This document shows, in pieces, positions 8,333-15,883 of a DNA stretch of 45,211 nucleotides. The stretch covers positions 1 to 45,211 of the IMG/VR virus record IMGVR_UViG_3300009164_000128. One strand, written 5' to 3'. A program made the position numbers and the translations under genes. The stretch comes from a virus. How positions within the stretch are numbered: position 1 is the first letter of the stretch; each line of letters begins with the position of its first letter. Below the pieces are notes generated by a model, which saw only the letters and a list, made by a program, of their open reading frames with translations, did no database searches and was not told the origin of the DNA.

Positions 8333-9216
8333 TGGCAGGTAAAATTTATTTTGGTAATGCAAATTTTCAAACTTGGATTACAGCACCACAAAGCGGTATG
8401 ACTGCTGGTTCTTCAGGTTATAGTTCTACAATCGACTTGCTAAATGGTCGTTCTTTTGTTAAACGTTCTTATGGCGCATCAAGAAAATTTTCTCCTAATT
8501 GGCTTGGCCCTATAAATGGAACTGATCTTACACAAAATCTTCAAACTATAAAAGATTTTGCTGATGGAGTTTATGGTACTGGAAATGTTTATTGGCTTGA
8601 CCCTTATGCTATTGATAAAAATGTGCTTCCACCTCACTGGGCTTCACCGGGTTTAACTGGTAAAGATTGGCCTACATTAAATTCAACTACACCAACTGTT
8701 ACCACTCTTGCTGGTACTAACAATGTTTATGCAAATAATTTTCCTCAAACGTATGCAACATATACTGGTTCTGGTACTACAAAATATATAGATATTATTA
8801 TTCCTAGTTCTTATTATTTTCATTTTGGATGGCATGCAACATCTTCTGGCTTAGTTGCATCTAGCGTTCCCGGATTTTCTGTAACAAAATATCTTAGAAC
8901 AACAAATGTTGCCGATGCAACAATTGAATATCCTGCAAGCCTAGCTGCCGGTGGAACTACTAGAACAAATTTAGTTGTAAATGGAAATACATATAGTATG
9001 GTTAGAATTACTTTTACCGCAAATTCAGGAACATCTAGCATTGTTGGTGCTATTGCACAAGTTTTGAGTAGTGCTAGTGCAACTACTGGAGTTTTTATTC
9101 CCGGAAAAGGAACATCAGCATTACAGTTTGCTTCACCAGTTGAAATTGAGTATTATAGTTCGGCTATAAATAGTGGTCAGGTTGGTTTATCAACAACATT
9201 TGTTGAGGTTGACTAA
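8332..9216 (+). CDS. Distal tail or minor tail protein
   Basis: The 294-residue product starts in the TAATG overlap with the tape measure stop. Its N-terminal third contains RSFVKRSYGASRKFSPNWLG and an aromatic patch with YWLDPYA. The position just after the tape measure matches distal tail (Dit-like) proteins, which form the hub between tube and fibres. The C-terminal half (TTKYIDIIIPSSYYFHFGWH onward) looks like a beta-sandwich carbohydrate-binding-type module. The assignment is by order and composition. Confidence 0.6.
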   Translation: MAGKIYFGNANFQTWITAPQSGMTAGSSGYSSTIDLLNGRSFVKRSYGASRKFSPNWLGPINGTDLTQNLQTIKDFADGVYGTGNVYWLDPYAIDKNVLPPHWASPGLTGKDWPTLNSTTPTVTTLAGTNNVYANNFPQTYATYTGSGTTKYIDIIIPSSYYFHFGWHATSSGLVASSVPGFSVTKYLRTTNVADATIEYPASLAAGGTTRTNLVVNGNTYSMVRITFTANSGTSSIVGAIAQVLSSASATTGVFIPGKGTSALQFASPVEIEYYSSAINSGQVGLSTTFVEVD

Positions 9217-10760
9217 TGGCAACTAAACTAACAAGTAGTGGTAGTGGAAAAATCAAAGATAATTCTATTATTTCTTTTTCTTACTCAGAAGATATTACTT
9301 CTTTAGAACCAAGTTCAATTAATGGTGGATCTAGTCAAGTAACCATTTCTGCTATTGAAGAAACATCTGATGCTGGCCTAATTAACACAAAGTTGATGAT
9401 TAATAATACTGCTAGCCTTACTGATGATGTTTATGGTACTGTGCAGTTTGATGTAAAAAACGTTTCAACCAATGCTGGCGGTGTTGCTACTATTGTTGGT
9501 GATTCTGTGCAAAACAAACTAAATGTTATCAAAACTGCTGCGTCTTTTAATGGAACACTTTCAGCAGCAATAACATATTATTGTGGATTATGTGGAGTTA
9601 CTCCAACAGTTGATTCAGCCCTAAATGGTAGATCGGTAAAATTTATTGGATGGTCTGGAAATGTCTGGGATTATCTTAAAATGCTTTGTTCAGTAATTAC
9701 ATATAATACTACAGATAGAAGTTCTATTGAAATGTATTTTAATGGAACAACAGTAGGATTTAGGCCTGCATCTACAAATACTCTTACTATTGAAGATTAT
9801 CAGTCAGATTTTAATCAAAGCGTTGAAACATTTAATGCGGCAGAAACTATAGATGTTTATTCATATAACACAGAATATAAAAGCAATGCTATTGTTTATG
9901 ACATAAATTATTATGATTCAAATTATAGTAATCCTAAAAAAGCTTTTCTTTCTAGTTTTTCAGATTCTCTTCAAGTTGAAGCTGGTGAAACTATTGTAAA
10001 ACGTTTTACTATTGATGCAACTCTTTCAAGTATAAAACAACCTGATTGTGTTGCAACTATTTCACCATTGCCATATAACCCATCAACTTCTGGTAATGGT
10101 CAATATGTTATTGTTGGTTCAGATAATTTGCCTATACAGCCTGCACAGTGGATTGCTCAAGGTGGAAGTCTTGTTGTGGCTTTAACTGAAAACCCTAATG
10201 AAATACAAATTACTATTACTGCACCAGCAGATAAATCTTTATTGCAAAATACTGGAATAAAATATGGATTTGCACCTTATCGCGTTGGTGTTGAAACTTC
10301 AGGTGGCGGATTTGATTATCCATCATTATATATTGTTGGTACTGGTATGTTTTATAAAAAAATAAAAACAACTTTTATTACCGGCGCAAATTCATCTAAC
10401 GTTTCAGCTGCTGAAATAGATAATATTTTTATTATTGATGATTTTACTTTAGCTAATGCTGGTATGGCTGCAGCACAAGCTGTTTGTGGTCCAAATATTT
10501 ATACTAATGGTTCTTCTGCTTCTGGTTTTGTTTTTGGATCTACTATTGGTAAGTCTTTTAAAAAGAATTCAAATAAATTTAGATTAGATACAGTAGACTT
10601 TAGTGCAAATGGTGTTTCTTGGCATGCAACAGATTCTGCAACTTTTTCTGATTTTGATGCAATAAATTCTGGTAAAACTTTTACACAATTTAATTCTATA
10701 GTAACAACATCAATGTTTTTTAATGAATTTTCTATAATACCATTAACGACTGGAGTATAA
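9216..10760 (+). CDS. Minor tail protein, probable tail hub or tail-associated protein
   Basis: The 514-residue protein overlaps both neighbours by one base. The N-terminus shows SGSGKIKDNSIISFSYSEDI, and residues 120-180 hold a YYCGLCGVTPTVDS segment plus a FIGWSGNVWDYLKMLC segment with hub-like aromatic residues. A long Ser/Thr/Gly beta-rich C-terminal region follows. The place after the Dit-like gene fits the Tal/gp27-like hub that caps the tube tip. No peptidase motif was seen, so a structural rather than lytic role is likelier. Confidence 0.55.
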   Translation: MATKLTSSGSGKIKDNSIISFSYSEDITSLEPSSINGGSSQVTISAIEETSDAGLINTKLMINNTASLTDDVYGTVQFDVKNVSTNAGGVATIVGDSVQNKLNVIKTAASFNGTLSAAITYYCGLCGVTPTVDSALNGRSVKFIGWSGNVWDYLKMLCSVITYNTTDRSSIEMYFNGTTVGFRPASTNTLTIEDYQSDFNQSVETFNAAETIDVYSYNTEYKSNAIVYDINYYDSNYSNPKKAFLSSFSDSLQVEAGETIVKRFTIDATLSSIKQPDCVATISPLPYNPSTSGNGQYVIVGSDNLPIQPAQWIAQGGSLVVALTENPNEIQITITAPADKSLLQNTGIKYGFAPYRVGVETSGGGFDYPSLYIVGTGMFYKKIKTTFITGANSSNVSAAEIDNIFIIDDFTLANAGMAAAQAVCGPNIYTNGSSASGFVFGSTIGKSFKKNSNKFRLDTVDFSANGVSWHATDSATFSDFDAINSGKTFTQFNSIVTTSMFFNEFSIIPLTTGV

Positions 10761-11392
10761 TGCTTTTTCCTAAAAATAATTTACCTACCGCTTCTTCTCC
10801 TTGGGGTAGGGAAGTTGAAGATCAAATAAAAACTTTAAAAAATATTGTTGAAAAAAATAGTATAAATAATTTTGCAAATAGCGCAACAGATCAAACTAAC
10901 ATAAAAAATATTAATGCTGTTCTTGCAGATCAACTAGAATTAGTAACATATTCTACTGAGTTAGATTTAGATTCAGGTAATGAAGCAACTTTTACTTCAT
11001 CAACGGGTTCTTTTACAGCTGATACGTCAAAACTAGATATTAATATTAATTTAAATAAAGCAAGAAAATTATTAATAAATTATTCTAGTTATTGTATTGC
11101 ACAGGTTGAATTTTTGACTGCTACTGGGGCTAATTATTATGGTTTTACTGCAACAATTTTTGTTGATGGAATTGCAGTAGATTATCAAACTGTAGCTAAA
11201 TATAAATACAAAAATGTTGTTAATGATTTTATTCAAGATTTAGGATCAATAAATGTAACTAAATTGATTCCAGTTTCTGCGGGTTCTCATATAATTTCAG
11301 TTAGAATGGACTATTATGCAATAACTCCCTCTCCAGCATCTACACTTATGGCGACTTCTGGCGATAATCTAATAGTTTCAGTAGTTCAGTAA
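10760..11392 (+). CDS. Minor tail or fibre-attachment protein, function unknown
   Basis: The 210-residue protein starts within the upstream stop codon. It has an N-terminal segment rich in Asn and Lys with a short helix (VEDQIKTLKNIVEKN) that could trimerise. A beta-rich region follows from residue 60 (ELDLDSGNEATFTSSTGSF) to the end. It lies between the hub gene and a fibre gene, so a baseplate or fibre-adaptor role is plausible. No enzymatic motifs are visible. Confidence 0.5.
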   Translation: MLFPKNNLPTASSPWGREVEDQIKTLKNIVEKNSINNFANSATDQTNIKNINAVLADQLELVTYSTELDLDSGNEATFTSSTGSFTADTSKLDININLNKARKLLINYSSYCIAQVEFLTATGANYYGFTATIFVDGIAVDYQTVAKYKYKNVVNDFIQDLGSINVTKLIPVSAGSHIISVRMDYYAITPSPASTLMATSGDNLIVSVVQ

Positions 11393-11394
11393 GG

Positions 11395-11400
11395 TATAAT
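11395..11400 (+). promoter_or_regulatory. -10 element TATAAT for a leaderless fibre gene
   Basis: A perfect TATAAT ends exactly seven bases before the ATG at 11408, predicting transcription starting at or beside the start codon. The context AAGGTATAATA is repeated upstream of the endolysin (12094-12104). No obvious -35 is present. The gene has no Shine-Dalgarno. Confidence 0.5.
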
Positions 11401-11407
11401 ATAATCT

Positions 11408-12064
11408 ATGGCAGCTAACACATCAAAAGGCATAACCTACCCAACTTCTGGGGATGCAATTGCACCCTTAGAAACAGTCTTTGCTACTATGGCAAGCACT
11501 ACAAATACGGCAATTGCGGCCCTTGATACAACAGTATCTACTGTTGCATCACATACAACATCTATAGCAACTCTAAATACAAATGTATCGGCTATAAATA
11601 CTAGACTTGCGTTAAATTTACAAACTTCAGCCGGAACACCCAGTGGTGTACCACTTAACTCTGGGCCTGAGGGCACAATGCATTGGGATTCTACAAATAA
11701 TATTTTATATATTTATAATGCAGGTGCTTGGAAGGCAATTTATGGTAGCACTAGCTGGACAAATATAACTATAAATTCAGGATTTGTTGCATCGGGTGCT
11801 GTTCCACAATATAGAATTGTTGGAGATATTGTTTATGTTCGTGGTGCTTTTTCTAGCACAGGTTTTACGGCTGGTACTGCTGGTGCGTGTGGACAACTTC
11901 CTGCATCAGCATATCCAGCTACATCAGTAGTATATTCAGGAGCAACAAATGCTTCAACGGCTTTATTTAATAAAATATCCATTTCAAGTGTTGGTACTAT
12001 TTCAATAACACCAGAATCTGCAACAACTACTAACTACATAACTTTTTCATATCCACTTGGATAA
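11408..12064 (+). CDS. Tail fibre protein with a coiled-coil stalk
   Basis: The 218-residue protein has an N-terminal attachment segment (GITYPTSGDAIAPLETVF), a heptad-like stalk from about residue 25 to 70 (TTVSTVASHTTSIATLNTNV), and a short linker module with GTMHWDSTNNILYIYNAG and AWKAI, which is frequent in phage fibres. The C-terminal domain is beta-rich (ending NYITFSYPLG). This layout fits a trimeric receptor-binding fibre. It precedes the lysis genes and appears leaderless. The receptor cannot be inferred. Confidence 0.65.
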   Translation: MAANTSKGITYPTSGDAIAPLETVFATMASTTNTAIAALDTTVSTVASHTTSIATLNTNVSAINTRLALNLQTSAGTPSGVPLNSGPEGTMHWDSTNNILYIYNAGAWKAIYGSTSWTNITINSGFVASGAVPQYRIVGDIVYVRGAFSSTGFTAGTAGACGQLPASAYPATSVVYSGATNASTALFNKISISSVGTISITPESATTTNYITFSYPLG

Positions 12065-12097
12065 TAAAAGAACAAAAATAACTTATTTTTTATAAGG

Positions 12098-12103
12098 TAT
12101 AAT
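12098..12103 (+). promoter_or_regulatory. -10 element TATAAT upstream of the lysis genes
   Basis: TATAAT in the context AAGGTATAATA matches the motif before the fibre gene at 11395. The expected start is near 12110, giving a leader of about 25 bases to the endolysin ATG. A short stem (CTTAT/ATAAG around a T5 loop) immediately precedes it and may act as a weak terminator for the fibre gene. Confidence 0.45.
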
Positions 12104-12114
12104 AATAATATTCA

Positions 12115-12138
12115 ATGGGCATGATTGGAAAATTATGA
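12115..12138 (+). CDS. Seven-codon leader ORF coupled to the endolysin
   Basis: ATG at 12115 opens MGMIGKL and stops with TGA at 12136-12138, overlapping the endolysin ATG as ATGA. It lies 11 bases after the TATAAT hexamer, so it would be the first start met by ribosomes on the new transcript. It could tune endolysin translation by termination-reinitiation. It is too short for homology evidence. Confidence 0.3.
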   Translation: MGMIGKL

Positions 12139-12596
12139 CCAAATATATTGAACCTTTTACTCCTAAGCTTCGTGGCGATGAGTTTGGTAATCTTGCTGCT
12201 TATCGTAATGGCAGACCACACAGAGGCCAAGACTGGCATCCTGCTGAGAAATCACCTATTCATGCCATTACTTCTGGAACTGTTTTCGTAAATGAATGGA
12301 CTGATGTTTTAGGACATATTCTTATCCAGTCTGCTGGTGATGGCTATTGGGTTTTATACGCACATCTAGCTGAAGCTTCTACTCTAAAAAAGGGCGACAA
12401 GATCAAAGTTGGCGAAACTGTAATTGGTCGAGTTGGTGGTGGCAAGAATACGCCTAGCGGGTCTGCCTCAACTGGTGCACACCTTCACCTATCTATCGGT
12501 AAGGCAAATAAAGACTGGGGCAATCCAAACATTCACTTGGCTTCCTATGAATCACTTGTTGATCCATTGAAGCACATCTTAGCTAATAAGGAATAA
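12135..12596 (+). CDS. Endolysin, M23-family peptidase
   Basis: The 153-residue protein carries the LytM/M23 zinc peptidase signature: HRGQD (His29, Asp33) and HLHLS (His115, His117), with intervening GTVFVNEW and YGWVLYAHL-like strands around residues 47-80. M23 enzymes cleave peptide cross-bridges in peptidoglycan. It has no signal peptide, so it depends on the adjacent holin or membrane proteins for release, as classic endolysins do. It has no separate wall-binding domain, so it is a minimal single-domain lysin. It is followed after two bases by the holin. Confidence 0.85.
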   Translation: MTKYIEPFTPKLRGDEFGNLAAYRNGRPHRGQDWHPAEKSPIHAITSGTVFVNEWTDVLGHILIQSAGDGYWVLYAHLAEASTLKKGDKIKVGETVIGRVGGGKNTPSGSASTGAHLHLSIGKANKDWGNPNIHLASYESLVDPLKHILANKE

Positions 12597-12598
12597 AT

Positions 12599-12859
12599 AT
12601 GAAACCTCTTGGTAATGTTCTTCTTCGTGTGCTTGCAACATTTGTTGCTTCTGCTTTAGGTGTTATTGGTGCTGGTAGTCTTGGTGGCGTAGCTCCAGCT
12701 ACCGCTGCAGCTATTGGTGGTATCCTTGCTGTTGCTAAAGTTATTGAGCGTCTATCTTTGGCTTTTCTTGAAGATGGAAAACTTAGCAAAAATGAAATTG
12801 ATGCTGCTTTTCAGCAGTCTGTTCAGCTAAAGAATGTGAAGCCTGAGCCTAAAGACTAA
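12599..12859 (+). CDS. Holin
   Basis: The 86-residue protein has two hydrophobic stretches (VLLRVLATFVASALGVIGAG at about 8-27 and VAPATAAAIGGILAVAKVIE at about 31-50) and a charged C-terminal tail (EDGKLSKNEIDAAFQQSVQL). Size, two transmembrane helices, a cytoplasmic charged tail and its place right after the endolysin fit a holin that opens the membrane at the end of the cycle. The tail is similar to those of many actinophage holins. Confidence 0.75.
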   Translation: MKPLGNVLLRVLATFVASALGVIGAGSLGGVAPATAAAIGGILAVAKVIERLSLAFLEDGKLSKNEIDAAFQQSVQLKNVKPEPKD

Positions 12860-12861
12860 TA

Positions 12862-14148
12862 ATGAAATCTAAGTTTTTTACTTCATTATTTTTTACTTTA
12901 GCGTTTGCTTTTTGGCCGCTAACTGCTGCTAATGCAGAATCTGTTTCTGGCCTTACTCAAGATGTTTATACTTACGTTGAAGGTGCTACCCCAGATAGAA
13001 CTGAGTACGCTCTCTGTAATACAAGTGTTGTTGCAAATATTAACTGGGATGTTGGTGGTGATGTAGTTGCCAACTGCCAGCAAGACTTTGTTCTTATTCA
13101 CTGGTATGGTTATATTACTTTGCCTGTAGATGGTGAGATTACTTTTCAATCTATGGCTGATGATGGCTTTTATCTAGATATCGGTGGTCAAAACGTTATT
13201 GATAACTGGACACTCAAAGGCTGTGGTGGTGGCACAGGTACACACTCATTTGAATCAGGAGTATCACAAAAGGTAGATATCTGGTGGTATGAGTATGGTG
13301 GTGGGGCTTGTAATTTTCTTTATTACACTGATTTATCAACTTTTTATAATTTAGTTCCAGATTCTGTTTGGACTACTGAAGAAGTTGCTATTGTAGTTCC
13401 ACCAGTAATTGTTGAACCGCCAGTAATTGTTGAACCGCCAGTAATTGTTGAACCGCCAGTAATTGTTGAACCGCCAGTAATTGTTGAACCGCCAGTAATT
13501 GTTGAACCACCAGTAATTGTTGAACCACCCATTATTATTGAACCGCCCATTATTATTGAGCCGCCTTTAATAGTTGAACCACCTATTGATCCAGTCGATC
13601 CACCAATTGATCCGGTTATTCCAGATCCATCAATAGACCCTGAGCCATCCATTATTCCTGATTTGCCAGTAGTAATTCCAGAACTTCCTGAAACCCCGCC
13701 TACAGTCCCTACAGAGCCTGAGAGGCCCATTGTAGAACCAGTTGTTGAGCCACCTACAATACAAGAATCACTAAATACTTTGATAGACATTGCACCTTCA
13801 GAGATGACGGATCTACAGGTATCTCAGCTTCAAGAGGCTGCCTATTCCGTGCTTGAAACCTCTGAACAAGGTAGCCCTGAATATGAACAAGCCCTTGATG
13901 CGCTTTATTTGGTGGCACAGGCAGATGACATTGTTATTGACGAGCAACTAGCCAATACTCCTGTTGTTGGTGCGGCTGTAGTTGCATTTGCTAACGCAAT
14001 AAATTTCTTAGGAAACATTGGTTCAGACATTTCACCAAAAGTTCGTGAAGAATCAAAAAAAGTTGTTATTGGTGCAGTTATTGCAGGGCAAATTGCACAA
14101 GTAGCAGGGGCAACGTCATTATCCGCAACTAAGAGAAATGGAAAATAA
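12862..14148 (+). CDS. Secreted PA14-like protein with proline-repeat stalk
   Basis: The 428-residue protein begins with a clear signal peptide (MKSKFFTSLFFTLAFAFWPL, cleavage expected after AANA, residue 25). Residues 30-160 resemble a PA14 carbohydrate-binding domain (FQSMADDGFYLDIGGQNVID, with WYEYGGG near the end). Residues about 180-250 are a rigid stalk of PPVIVE repeats. The C-terminal 120 residues form an acidic helical domain, followed by an Ala/Gly/Val-rich, possibly membrane-associated segment (VVIGAVIAGQIAQVAGATSL). It sits inside the lysis block, one base from a small membrane protein. It may bind the wall or surface glycans, or act as a spanin-like or exclusion factor. The role is inference. 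Confidence 0.65.
   Translation: MKSKFFTSLFFTLAFAFWPLTAANAESVSGLTQDVYTYVEGATPDRTEYALCNTSVVANINWDVGGDVVANCQQDFVLIHWYGYITLPVDGEITFQSMADDGFYLDIGGQNVIDNWTLKGCGGGTGTHSFESGVSQKVDIWWYEYGGGACNFLYYTDLSTFYNLVPDSVWTTEEVAIVVPPVIVEPPVIVEPPVIVEPPVIVEPPVIVEPPVIVEPPVIVEPPIIIEPPIIIEPPLIVEPPIDPVDPPIDPVIPDPSIDPEPSIIPDLPVVIPELPETPPTVPTEPERPIVEPVVEPPTIQESLNTLIDIAPSEMTDLQVSQLQEAAYSVLETSEQGSPEYEQALDALYLVAQADDIVIDEQLANTPVVGAAVVAFANAINFLGNIGSDISPKVREESKKVVIGAVIAGQIAQVAGATSLSATKRNGK
13399..13578 (+). repeat. Ten tandem 18-bp units encoding PP(V/I/L)I(V/I)E
   Basis: Seven nearly identical copies of ccagtaattgttgaaccg are followed by three diverged copies (PPIIIE twice, PPLIVE once). They encode the proline stalk of the PA14-like protein. 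The near identity of the copies suggests recent expansion by slippage, so copy number may vary between related phages. Confidence 0.9.
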
Positions 14149-14318
14149 TGAAAAATTTTCTAAAAGATATGTTAGAACAAAGTTGGACTTTGCTTGGCCT
14201 TGGAACTGCTTGGCTTGTGCTCGAAGGCACTGCTAAAGAAGTTACTGGAAACCTTATACTTATTACATTAGGTATTTGGGCAGCAACCTATAAACTTAGA
14301 AATCCGAAAGAAAAGTAA
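14148..14318 (+). CDS. Small membrane protein in the lysis block (second holin candidate)
   Basis: This 56-residue protein starts in the TAATG overlap with the PA14 gene and ends one base before the next gene. It has two hydrophobic segments (WTLLGLGTAWLVL at about 13-25 and GNLILITLGIWAATY at about 34-48) and a basic C-terminus (KLRNPKEK). Small two-helix proteins in lysis cassettes are often holins or antiholins. There is no family-specific motif. Confidence 0.65.
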   Translation: MKNFLKDMLEQSWTLLGLGTAWLVLEGTAKEVTGNLILITLGIWAATYKLRNPKEK

Positions 14319-14319
14319 A

Positions 14320-14568
14320 ATGCCAGATAATTATACAGAATTGTTTGTTGCTATTGGTCGAATAGAGGAAGGTGTTAGACATATGCGTGAATCTATTGAT
14401 CGCGTAGAACGTAAAGTAAACCTTCAAGATGGAAGATTAAAAGATCTTGAACTTGATGTTCAAGAACTAAAAACTCAGAGAAACTCTAAGTCTAATAGCA
14501 TTGCTGTTTGGTTGAGTGTTGCCGCTATTTTAGTTGCAGTTATTACTATTATTGCACAAGGCTTTTAG
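14320..14568 (+). CDS. Coiled-coil membrane protein, holin or XhlA-like
   Basis: The 82-residue protein has a heptad-rich soluble part (IGRIEEGVRHMRESIDRVER to about residue 55) and one C-terminal transmembrane helix (WLSVAAILVAVITIIAQGF). This topology is that of XhlA-like or DUF2746-like proteins that associate with membranes next to holins and lysins. It is the last rightward gene of the left block. Its stop overlaps the end of the convergent HAD gene by four bases, with no terminator between them. Confidence 0.6.
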   Translation: MPDNYTELFVAIGRIEEGVRHMRESIDRVERKVNLQDGRLKDLELDVQELKTQRNSKSNSIAVWLSVAAILVAVITIIAQGF

Positions 14569-14951
14569 TAGGGTTTTCTACCATCTTGGGTCATAACCCA
14601 AAGTTTTGCACCAGTTTCTAATTTTTTGATTCCTGCAAGTATTTCACGATTATTATCTGTAAAGTCTGTAAGGTTTAATTCTTTGATTAGTCGTGCTTTT
14701 TCTTCAATTACTTTTGCTGTGCCACCTTCTACAAAATATACACGCTTACAGTTTGGAAAAGTTTGATGCACCCATTCAGTAGTTGCTTTATGCACTATTT
14801 CGCTGCCTTTTCGGGCTGTAATGATCACAAATTCACTTTTAGGGGTGTAGATTACTTTTGCTGCTTTTAGAGCGTCTATGAGGCTTGTAGCCCCAAATAT
14901 AGACTGATAATTGACGTGGGCTAAGGTATCATCAAGGTCAAAGCCTTGCAT
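14565..14951 (-). CDS. HAD-superfamily phosphatase
   Basis: The 128-residue protein has the HAD motifs in order: DLDDT at 5-9 (Asp5 nucleophile, Asp7 acid/base), ITARK near residue 45 (motif II Thr), a Lys in EEKARLIKEL near 84, and DFTDNN near 97 (motif IV acidic residues). It is short and without an obvious cap domain, like phage HAD enzymes of the polynucleotide-phosphatase or nucleotidase type. The substrate is unknown. It is the last gene of the long leftward block and starts next to the stop of the 121-residue protein. Confidence 0.75.
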   Translation of the reverse strand: MQGFDLDDTLAHVNYQSIFGATSLIDALKAAKVIYTPKSEFVIITARKGSEIVHKATTEWVHQTFPNCKRVYFVEGGTAKVIEEKARLIKELNLTDFTDNNREILAGIKKLETGAKLWVMTQDGRKPY

Positions 14952-15316
14952 TATTTTTTATCCAAGTTTATTCGGTTTACCCACGCTTGTCCAGCTGTGC
15001 CGCCCCAAGCATCCCAAGCTACACGACCCGGAGATGGATAACCTTCTTCACCAGCATTGAAGCCAGTAGCTCGCTTATCAACAGTATGTCTAGCGAAGTA
15101 GGATTTCATCCTTGCGACTGTATCTCCGCTAACTGATTGGCCTGATGCTAGTTGTCCTGCTCTTCTGCGACCTACGCTTGTAAAGCCAGAACCAGCCTTA
15201 CCTTCAGAGATCCATTTCAAAGCCCTCTTAGCGGCGTTCTGAACGCCCTGTGGCGGACTATAAGTTGAGTCTGCGGCCTCGGTAAAGATTGATTTTTTAT
15301 CGTCTGTATTAGCCAT
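14951..15316 (-). CDS. Conserved phage domain protein (ARHxxDK / GRVAWDAWGG motif)
   Basis: The 121 residues hold two segments widely seen in phage proteins, sometimes fused to head maturation proteases. The first is PPQGVQNAAKRALKWISEGK near residue 21. The second runs MKSYFARHTVDKRATGF ... GYPSPGRVAWDAWGG. The function of this domain is not established. Here it is a free-standing gene in the leftward arm, far from the capsid protease. It overlaps the zinc ribbon gene upstream by 8 bases. Confidence 0.6.
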   Translation of the reverse strand: MANTDDKKSIFTEAADSTYSPPQGVQNAAKRALKWISEGKAGSGFTSVGRRRAGQLASGQSVSGDTVARMKSYFARHTVDKRATGFNAGEEGYPSPGRVAWDAWGGTAGQAWVNRINLDKK

Positions 15317-15509
15317 TTGAAGCCTTCTTTGTCTGTTTTTTATCCGTGCTATAAAAACCTGAACCTTTGAAAATAGGGTTTATGTTGTATTTACGCATAG
15401 CCTTATTAAGACAAATTGGGCAGATTGATTCATTACTTGAATCGCTCATTGGGCGTTCTTCATTGTAATCGATCTTACAAGTTTCACACCAAAACTCATA
15501 TATTGCCAT
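15309..15509 (-). CDS. FmdB-type zinc ribbon protein
   Basis: The 66-residue protein opens MAIYEFWCETCKIDY and has a second pair in CPICLNK, giving the CxxC...CxxC zinc ribbon of FmdB-like regulators. The GSGFYSTD segment near residue 51 is also typical of the family. FmdB-like proteins in phages are of unknown role, often regulatory. It is the first gene after a leftward promoter candidate at 15622. Confidence 0.75.
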   Translation of the reverse strand: MAIYEFWCETCKIDYNEERPMSDSSNESICPICLNKAMRKYNINPIFKGSGFYSTDKKQTKKASNG

Positions 15510-15531
15510 TTGTTTGTTCCTAAAAGTTTAG

Positions 15532-15567
15532 ATGCGGCAGGGGGCGTTATTTTGCATTCTGCCGCAT
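15532..15567 (-). promoter_or_regulatory. Hairpin in the leader of the zinc ribbon operon
   Basis: A 9-bp perfect inverted repeat (ATGCGGCAG at 15532-15540 with its complement at 15559-15567) lies between the leftward promoter candidate and the FmdB-like gene. On the leftward strand it is followed by CTAAACTTTT, so it is at best a weak terminator. It could be an attenuator or RNA-stability element. Confidence 0.5.
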
Positions 15568-15621
15568 AGATGTGTTCTGTGAATCGTTCTTATGAGTGAT
15601 ACTAACAACATCTTGCTATAA

Positions 15622-15630
15622 ATTATAGCA
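15622..15630 (-). promoter_or_regulatory. Extended -10 promoter TGCTATAAT (leftward)
   Basis: On the minus strand TGCTATAAT is a perfect extended -10 (TG-N-TATAAT). A TTGATG lies 15 bases upstream as a weak -35. The site sits in a 17-bp palindrome (TGCTATAA-A-TTATAGCA, 15614-15630), which may be a repressor operator. It would drive the FmdB, ARH-motif and HAD genes. The same extended -10 is found rightward at 44292. Confidence 0.5.
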
Positions 15631-15631
15631 C

Positions 15632-15883
15632 TTATTGGCGTTCATCAACATATTTATTGTATTTTATGCAACGTTGACAAGTATTTTTTGTTCCCCAACA
15701 TTCGTAATCACAATGTTGGCAATAGAAAAAACCCTCATATTTATCTGTTAAAGATAGCACAGGTAAGCCACAGGAACAAATAAGTATTACTTCTAAAACC
15801 TCATCAGATTCTTCATCGTAAAACTCTACAACTACCTGAGAACTTGCTTGTCCTGAAAACGATTCGAGGTCGTTACGACCCAA
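15632..15883 (-). CDS. Zinc ribbon protein, function unknown
   Basis: The C-terminal part has a clear cysteine arrangement: ICSCGLPVL, then FFYCQHCDYECWG, then TCQRCIKY, consistent with one or two zinc-binding knuckles. The start is uncertain. The open frame reaches back to ATGs at 15982 and 15967, but these lie far inside the phosphoesterase gene. TTG at 15883 gives a 52-base overlap and is used here. An acidic stretch (EFYDEESDEVLEV) precedes the cysteines. It may be a partner of the phosphoesterase encoded just upstream. Confidence 0.5.
   Translation of the reverse strand: MGRNDLESFSGQASSQVVVEFYDEESDEVLEVILICSCGLPVLSLTDKYEGFFYCQHCDYECWGTKNTCQRCIKYNKYVDERQ

Noticed and set aside
13344-13790. 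148-aa minus-strand frame rich in GGSTIT repeats
   Set aside because: It is the antisense of the proline repeats of the PA14-like gene and has no independent support.
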